DNA from: Aeromonas veronii bv. veronii | GTDB lineage: Bacteria; Pseudomonadota; Gammaproteobacteria; Enterobacterales; Aeromonadaceae | DNA length: 40,313 bases | Direction of reading: 5' to 3' | NCBI RefSeq assembly: GCF_000820225.1 | Contig: NZ_CDDK01000040.1 | Location: forward strand, 45,856 to 86,168 | Part shown: piece by piece, positions 36,709 through 40,313 of the stretch | How the letters are laid out: each line of letters starts with the position of its first letter | Numbering within the stretch: position 1 is the first letter of the stretch | Translations under genes and position numbers: made by a program | The notes under the pieces: generated by a model | Seen by the model: the letters and a program-made list of their open reading frames with translations, nothing else | Told to the model about the DNA's origin: nothing | Database searches by the model: none

Positions 36709-37911
36709 TTACAGCGCTGGCAGCATTCCAAGGCTGACGCTGATCTGGACGCCGACAATCAGCACGCCCATGGCGGCGGCCACTCCCAGCGCAACCATGC
36801 CACCCGGGGCGCGGTAGTGGTGGGCTGGCGCCTGTTTGCGGCTCTGCCATACCAGCGCCACCGGCAGCAGTACCGCGAGGATCGCCAGCGCAATGGCGGC
36901 GTAGCCCAGCGCCATGATAAAGCCCTGCGGGAAGTAGAGGGCAAACAGCAATGGCGGCACGAAGGTGATGAGGCCAGTCTGAGTGCGGCCCTGCCAGTTG
37001 TCCTTGCGGCGGGTTACCTTGGCCATAAAGTCGAACAGCCCCAGCGTCACCCCGAGGAAGGAGGTGGCGAGTGCCAGATCGGCAAACAGGTGCATCGCCT
37101 GATTAAACGCAGGCCAGCTCACCAGCTTGCCGACGTTGGCCAGCAGGCTGTCCAGCGCGCCGCCGGTTTGCAGCAGGGCTTGCTGGCCGAGCAGACCGAG
37201 GATCGCTACCTGCCATAGCACGTAGAGGATCAGCGGCAGGGCAGAGCCCCAGACAAAGACCCGGCGCAGCTGCTTGGGGCAGTCACCGAGGTAGAGCATG
37301 ACGCTCGGAATGGAGCCGTGAAAGCCGAACGAGGTGAAGATGACCGGCAGGCCCGCCAGCAACAGGCCCTGACCCAGCGGCATCGAGAGCAGATGTTGCC
37401 CCTCGGCGCGGGGCAGCAGCAACGCCAGCACTACCACCATGATCACCAGTTTGACGGTGAACATCAGCCGGTTGAGGTAATCCACCGAACGGGTGCCGAC
37501 ACAGACCATGCCGCCAAACAGCAGAGTAAAGGCCCAGGCAGCCTGCTCCTGGCTGAGAGTCATGCCCGCATCGGCCAGCGCCTGTGCCAGCAGGCTGCTG
37601 CCGCCGCTGATGTAGGCGGAGGCCAGCGAGTAGAACAGCATCAGGATACAGAAGGAGGCGATGCGCTTGCCCCAGGGGCCGAGCAGATGATCCGCCAGCT
37701 GGTGCAGGTACCACTTGCCGGTGTTGAGGCTTGCCTCTACTTGCAACATGGCGGTGAAGGCCATCAGGGCCCAGAGGCCGACCATCAACATCAGGGTGGC
37801 GGGGCCGCCAAGGGAGGAGGAGGCCAGCGGCAGGGCCAGCATGCCGGCGCCTATGGTGGTGCCGGCAATCAACAGGGTACAACCCAGGGTTTTGGTATTC
37901 ATGTTATCCAT
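36709..37911 (-). CDS. tyrP: Tyrosine transporter TyrP (HAAAP family)
   Basis: 400 residues (E. coli TyrP 403) with eleven hydrophobic segments. TTIGAGMLALPLASS, PVIFTSFGFHGSIPS, HLFADLALATSFLGVTLG and FPQGFIMALGYA-type motifs are nearly those of E. coli TyrP, which takes up tyrosine with H+. Mtr and TnaB are less similar by memory. Two starts are possible, 37911 and 37902; neither has a strong ribosome site. It is monocistronic, preceded by TyrR-like boxes at 38042-38079. Confidence 0.92.
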   Translation of the reverse strand: MDNMNTKTLGCTLLIAGTTIGAGMLALPLASSSLGGPATLMLMVGLWALMAFTAMLQVEASLNTGKWYLHQLADHLLGPWGKRIASFCILMLFYSLASAYISGGSSLLAQALADAGMTLSQEQAAWAFTLLFGGMVCVGTRSVDYLNRLMFTVKLVIMVVVLALLLPRAEGQHLLSMPLGQGLLLAGLPVIFTSFGFHGSIPSVMLYLGDCPKQLRRVFVWGSALPLILYVLWQVAILGLLGQQALLQTGGALDSLLANVGKLVSWPAFNQAMHLFADLALATSFLGVTLGLFDFMAKVTRRKDNWQGRTQTGLITFVPPLLFALYFPQGFIMALGYAAIALAILAVLLPVALVWQSRKQAPAHHYRAPGGMVALGVAAAMGVLIVGVQISVSLGMLPAL

Positions 37912-38041
37912 CCGAACGTAGCGATGTCAGTGCAAACAGGCGATGTCAGCAGTGACGTCAACAAGAGGGGGCCGATTGGCGTTATCAGAAGGTGCCTCCG
38001 GTGATAGGGCCGGAGGCTAGCAATATCGGAACGGGAACATC

Positions 38042-38079
38042 TGTACCTAAAACCTGTCAGTTGTAAAAGATGGTTGCCA
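38042..38079 (-). promoter_or_regulatory. Two adjacent TyrR-like boxes before tyrP
   Basis: On the minus strand TGGCAA-N6-TTTACA (38062-38079) matches the TyrR consensus TGTAAA-N6-TTTACA at 10 of 12 positions and keeps the invariant G and C. The next TGACAG-N6-GGTACA (38042-38059) matches at 7 of 12, with centres exactly 20 bases apart. A strong plus a weak box is the arrangement of E. coli tyrP. Comparison is by eye. Confidence 0.5.
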
Positions 38080-38366
38080 CATTAGCGGATCAAAATAGCG
38101 GAAACAACCCCCTTTATACGGATCTTGTGCTGGCTTGTGGCAACAAGTGGAAATAAATGATGACAGCGGTAGCTAATTGCAGAAAAAAGCACCGAAAAAA
38201 TGACTGGCAGGGGCTCATTGATACAGGTCAGCCAAGTGGCAACAGTACGGATAAGGGAGCGAGGAGGGGGGCGTTGAGTTGTGCGGCGAACAGGGGGTGG
38301 AGGCCGGTTGTTTAGTCGGCCAGACGGGAGAGAAAGCAAAGCGGGCGGGTAGGGTTGTGGGGGAAA

Positions 38367-38400
38367 ACAATAAGGCTGCCGATGCTGGCAGCCTTATTGT
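38367..38400 (-). terminator. Terminator of cra
   Basis: ACAATAAGGCTGCC and GGCAGCCTTATTGT pair perfectly over 14 bases around a six-base loop, with TTTT following on the minus strand. Confidence 0.92.
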
Positions 38401-38454
38401 CATCTGTTCGCTTTACCCACCCATTGACAGCAAATCGGGTCTGCAGCGGTCAGG

Positions 38455-39438
38455 TTAGCGACGGCGCTTGAGGGTGCGGCTCACATAGTACAGCCCGCTC
38501 TGGTAGTCGCCATTGACCGCCTTGAGCGCCAGCTCCAGCGCCTGGCTGGCCAGGGCATCGTGCTGCTGGGGCAGGGAGTTGATGCCAAAGGGGAGGAAGT
38601 CGAGCAGCCGATCGTCGCCGAAGGTGGCCATGGCAAGCTGGCTCATATCGATCTCTTGCTCCAACAGGTAGTCGAGTACCCCCTCCATCAGGATATAGGA
38701 AGTAGTGATCAGTGCTTCGGGCAGCTGGCCCAGCTGCTGGTGCAGATCTTTGATCAGGCGATACCCCTCAAGACGGGAGAAGTGATCCCCCTCACACAGG
38801 TGGCGAGCCGCGCTATGACTGGCGACCGCCTGCTCGAAACCGGCTTTTCGCTCCTTGCTGATCGTGAGTGCTGGCAGCGCAGTGATCAAGGCGATATGGC
38901 GCAAGGTCGGGGTGAGCAGGGAGCTGGTGAGATCAAAGCTCGCTTTCTCGTTTTCACTGGCGACGGTGACGAACTTGTCGGCGGCCATCGCCCGGTCGAT
39001 GGCGAGGATCTGGCTGCCTTGCGCCTGCAATTTGCCGTAGAAGGGGTCGTCTGGGGGCAGGCAACTGGCCACCAGCAGGGCATCCACATGGCGGCTCACC
39101 AGCATCTGGGCCAGCTCTTTTTCGGTAGTGGGCTCATCTTCCGAGCAGACAATGAGCAGCTGATAGCCCTGCGCCCGAGCCCCTTGTTCCAGCCGTTTGG
39201 CTAGCTTGGCGTAACTGGCGTTCTCAAGGTCGGGCAGGATAAAGCCCAGAGTCTTGGTCTGGCCGCCGCGCAGGGAGGCGGCGCGGCTGTCCGGCTGATA
39301 GTTATGGGCGGTGACAACGGCCATCACCTTGTCGCGGGTGGCCTGACTGATGCGGTATTGGTCGGCCTTGCCATTGATCACATAGCTTGCCGTGGTGCGC
39401 GAGACACCGGCGAGGGCGGCGATTTCATCCAGTTTCAT
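38455..39438 (-). CDS. cra: Catabolite repressor/activator Cra (FruR)
   Basis: 327 residues, LacI family. The N terminus MKLDEIAALAGVSRTTASYV with NGKADQYRIS is nearly that of E. coli Cra; the DNA-binding helix-turn-helix and hinge occupy residues 1-60, the fructose-phosphate effector domain the rest (PDLENASYAKLAKRLE, ATFGDDRLLDFLPFGI). Two ATGs abut (39441 and 39438); I chose the one giving the family start. It is divergent from fruB, between which lie two Cra operators. Fructose 1-phosphate, made by uptake and phosphorylation through FruB/FruA, should relieve repression. Confidence 0.95.
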   Translation of the reverse strand: MKLDEIAALAGVSRTTASYVINGKADQYRISQATRDKVMAVVTAHNYQPDSRAASLRGGQTKTLGFILPDLENASYAKLAKRLEQGARAQGYQLLIVCSEDEPTTEKELAQMLVSRHVDALLVASCLPPDDPFYGKLQAQGSQILAIDRAMAADKFVTVASENEKASFDLTSSLLTPTLRHIALITALPALTISKERKAGFEQAVASHSAARHLCEGDHFSRLEGYRLIKDLHQQLGQLPEALITTSYILMEGVLDYLLEQEIDMSQLAMATFGDDRLLDFLPFGINSLPQQHDALASQALELALKAVNGDYQSGLYYVSRTLKRRR

Positions 39439-39499
39439 CATATTGGCTCTGTTTGAGTTGCAAGGCCCACGGTCACTGCCGGGTGAGGGCACCGAAAAG

Positions 39500-39515
39500 T
39501 GTGCGCGGGATCATA
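39500..39515. promoter_or_regulatory. Possible CRP site between cra and fruB
   Basis: TGTGC-N6-TCATA matches the CRP consensus TGTGA-N6-TCACA at 8 of 10 half-site positions. It lies 41 bases before the first Cra operator. CRP control of fru operons is known in enterobacteria; this instance is a by-eye match. Confidence 0.35.
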
Positions 39516-39555
39516 TCATTGAAAAGCACTCTTTGTGGGTACTTGATCAATTCGC

Positions 39556-39592
39556 TGAAACGATTCAGTCTGAGTGTAAGTGAAACGATTCA
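39556..39592. promoter_or_regulatory. Two Cra (FruR) operators before fruB
   Basis: TGAAACGATTCA occurs identically at 39556-39567 and 39581-39592, centres 25 bases apart, each extended to GCTGAAACGATTCAG-like or GATTCAGC matches of the Cra consensus. They lie between cra and fruB and should repress the fru operon until fructose 1-phosphate is present. Confidence 0.9.
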
Positions 39593-39737
39593 GCCTGTCA
39601 GCAACGAAGAGACCCAGTGGCCTGAAAATCAGGCTCCGATCACAGTCAACCGTGTTCGGGTCAATTGTCAGCTGGCGAGTTACCCGAATGTTCAATTGTG
39701 ACGTACCGGCGCGGCCGGAACCTGATGGAGAGTCTCT

Positions 39738-40313
39738 ATGTTGAAGTTGGCGCGAGAGCAGATCTTGCTGGGGCAGTCGGTGGCGACCAAGTCGGACGCC
39801 ATTGCCCTGCTGGCAGGCAAACTGACCGAAGCGGGTCTGGTGGAAGCGGGCTATGTCGATGGGATGCTGGCCCGTGAAGCGCAGCATGCCACCTACCTTG
39901 GCAGCGGCATCGCCATTCCCCACGGCACCACCGACACCCGTCATCTGGTGAAGAACACAGGCGTCATGGTGGCCCAGTTCCCTCATGGCATCGAGTGGGA
40001 CGAGGGGCAGATCGCCTACGTCGCCATCGGTATCGCCGCCAAGTCGGACGAGCATCTGGGCATTTTGCGCCAGCTCACCCATGTGCTGGGTGACGAGCAG
40101 GCGGCAGCCCAGCTCAAAGAGGCCACCGACGCCGACACCATCATCAATATCCTGACCGGTGCCACTGCCGCCAAAGAGGTGCAATACCTCACCCTGGCCG
40201 ACTTCCCGGCCGATGATTGCGACCAGCTGTTGCTGGGGGCGGCCGCCCGCGCCAAATCGGCGGGCTGGGGCGATGCCGCCATGGTGAGCGCCCTGCTGGC
40301 AAGCGATCCCGCC
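39738..40313 (+). CDS. fruB: PTS fructose EIIA-HPr protein FruB, 3' part outside window
   Basis: 192 codons visible, open to the right edge. The start ATG 39738 has GGAG about eight bases upstream. The N-terminal EIIA(Fru) domain has the phosphorylated His in GSGIAIPHGTTD (H62). FruB transfers phosphate from EI/HPr-like modules to FruA during fructose import; an FPr (HPr) domain should follow beyond the window, then fruK and fruA. Divergent Cra and its operators support this call. Regulation: two Cra operators and a possible CRP site upstream. Confidence 0.93.
   Translation, partial: MLKLAREQILLGQSVATKSDAIALLAGKLTEAGLVEAGYVDGMLAREAQHATYLGSGIAIPHGTTDTRHLVKNTGVMVAQFPHGIEWDEGQIAYVAIGIAAKSDEHLGILRQLTHVLGDEQAAAQLKEATDADTIINILTGATAAKEVQYLTLADFPADDCDQLLLGAAARAKSAGWGDAAMVSALLASDPA

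Larger units (their letters stand above)
37912..38454. other. 543-base region between cra and tyrP
   Basis: Downstream of cra lies its terminator (38367-38400). The rest is the tyrP leader: TyrR-like boxes at 38042-38079 and a hairpin CCTCCGG-N8-CCGGAGG (37995-38016) without a T-run. A frame on the minus strand at 38082-38339 is proline-rich and lacks coding character, so I reject it. Nothing further recognised between 38080 and 38366. Confidence 0.6.

Noticed and set aside
1..40313. Insertion sequences, CRISPR arrays, tRNA or rRNA genes, integration sites
   Set aside because: No transposase, regularly spaced repeats, cloverleaf sequences or direct repeats at gene ends were seen on reading both strands.

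Overview
The window looks like a gamma-proteobacterial chromosome of the genus Aeromonas. This is inferred from high-GC, codon-biased coding sequence, Vibrio/enterobacteria-like gene neighbourhoods (fadI-fadJ, yeaG-yeaH-spoVR, pabB-nudL next to a class I fumarase, smrB/prmB-aroC, divergent cra/fruB) and a secreted GH19 chitinase. It is mostly core or stable accessory chromosome. I see no insertion sequence, integrase, CRISPR array, tRNA, rRNA or phage genes.

Layout. Positions 1-3058 (minus strand) hold a MoxR ATPase - DUF58 - DUF4381 - VWA operon with overlapping genes, cut by the left edge. Divergent from it, 3241-6698 encodes the fadI-fadJ beta-oxidation pair behind a FadR-like palindrome. 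Positions 6867-11614 (minus) hold the spoVR/ycgB, yeaH and yeaG (PrkA kinase) operon. The 594-base gap that follows has an orphan plus-strand promoter and terminator (a small-RNA candidate). Next come a RecQ-type helicase (minus), the Na+/Ser-Thr symporter sstT, an unrecognised Gly-rich lipoprotein, an SdaC-type serine permease, nudL and pabB (all minus from sdaC on), then a class I fumarase (plus).

Positions 22627-29014 are more mixed: a long-form PhnA/YjdM protein, a METTL25/RRNAD1-like methyltransferase, the chitinase, an AT-rich gap with an inverted repeat, a histidine phosphatase and a PAS-PAS-GGDEF diguanylate cyclase. Positions 29072-31715 are smrB against prmB-aroC (prmB starts with TTG). 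Then rhlE is flanked by two orphan solute-binding-type proteins, followed by a MAPEG protein, an exported NTF2-like protein, tyrP behind a good TyrR box, and finally cra divergent from fruB with two Cra operators between them.

Themes: fatty-acid and fumarate metabolism, serine/threonine and tyrosine uptake, chorismate use (aroC makes it, pabB consumes it), and stress or stationary-phase signalling (YeaG/YeaH/SpoVR, c-di-GMP). I did not find a convincing new multi-gene system. The best leads are the intergenic small-RNA candidate at about 12.0-12.15 kb with a triple ACGT repeat just upstream, the METTL25-like methyltransferase, the AT-rich gap at 26.4-27.0 kb, and the apparent absence of sdaA from a neighbourhood where it is usually found. 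Most genes end in clear intrinsic terminators, which support the transcription units drawn here.
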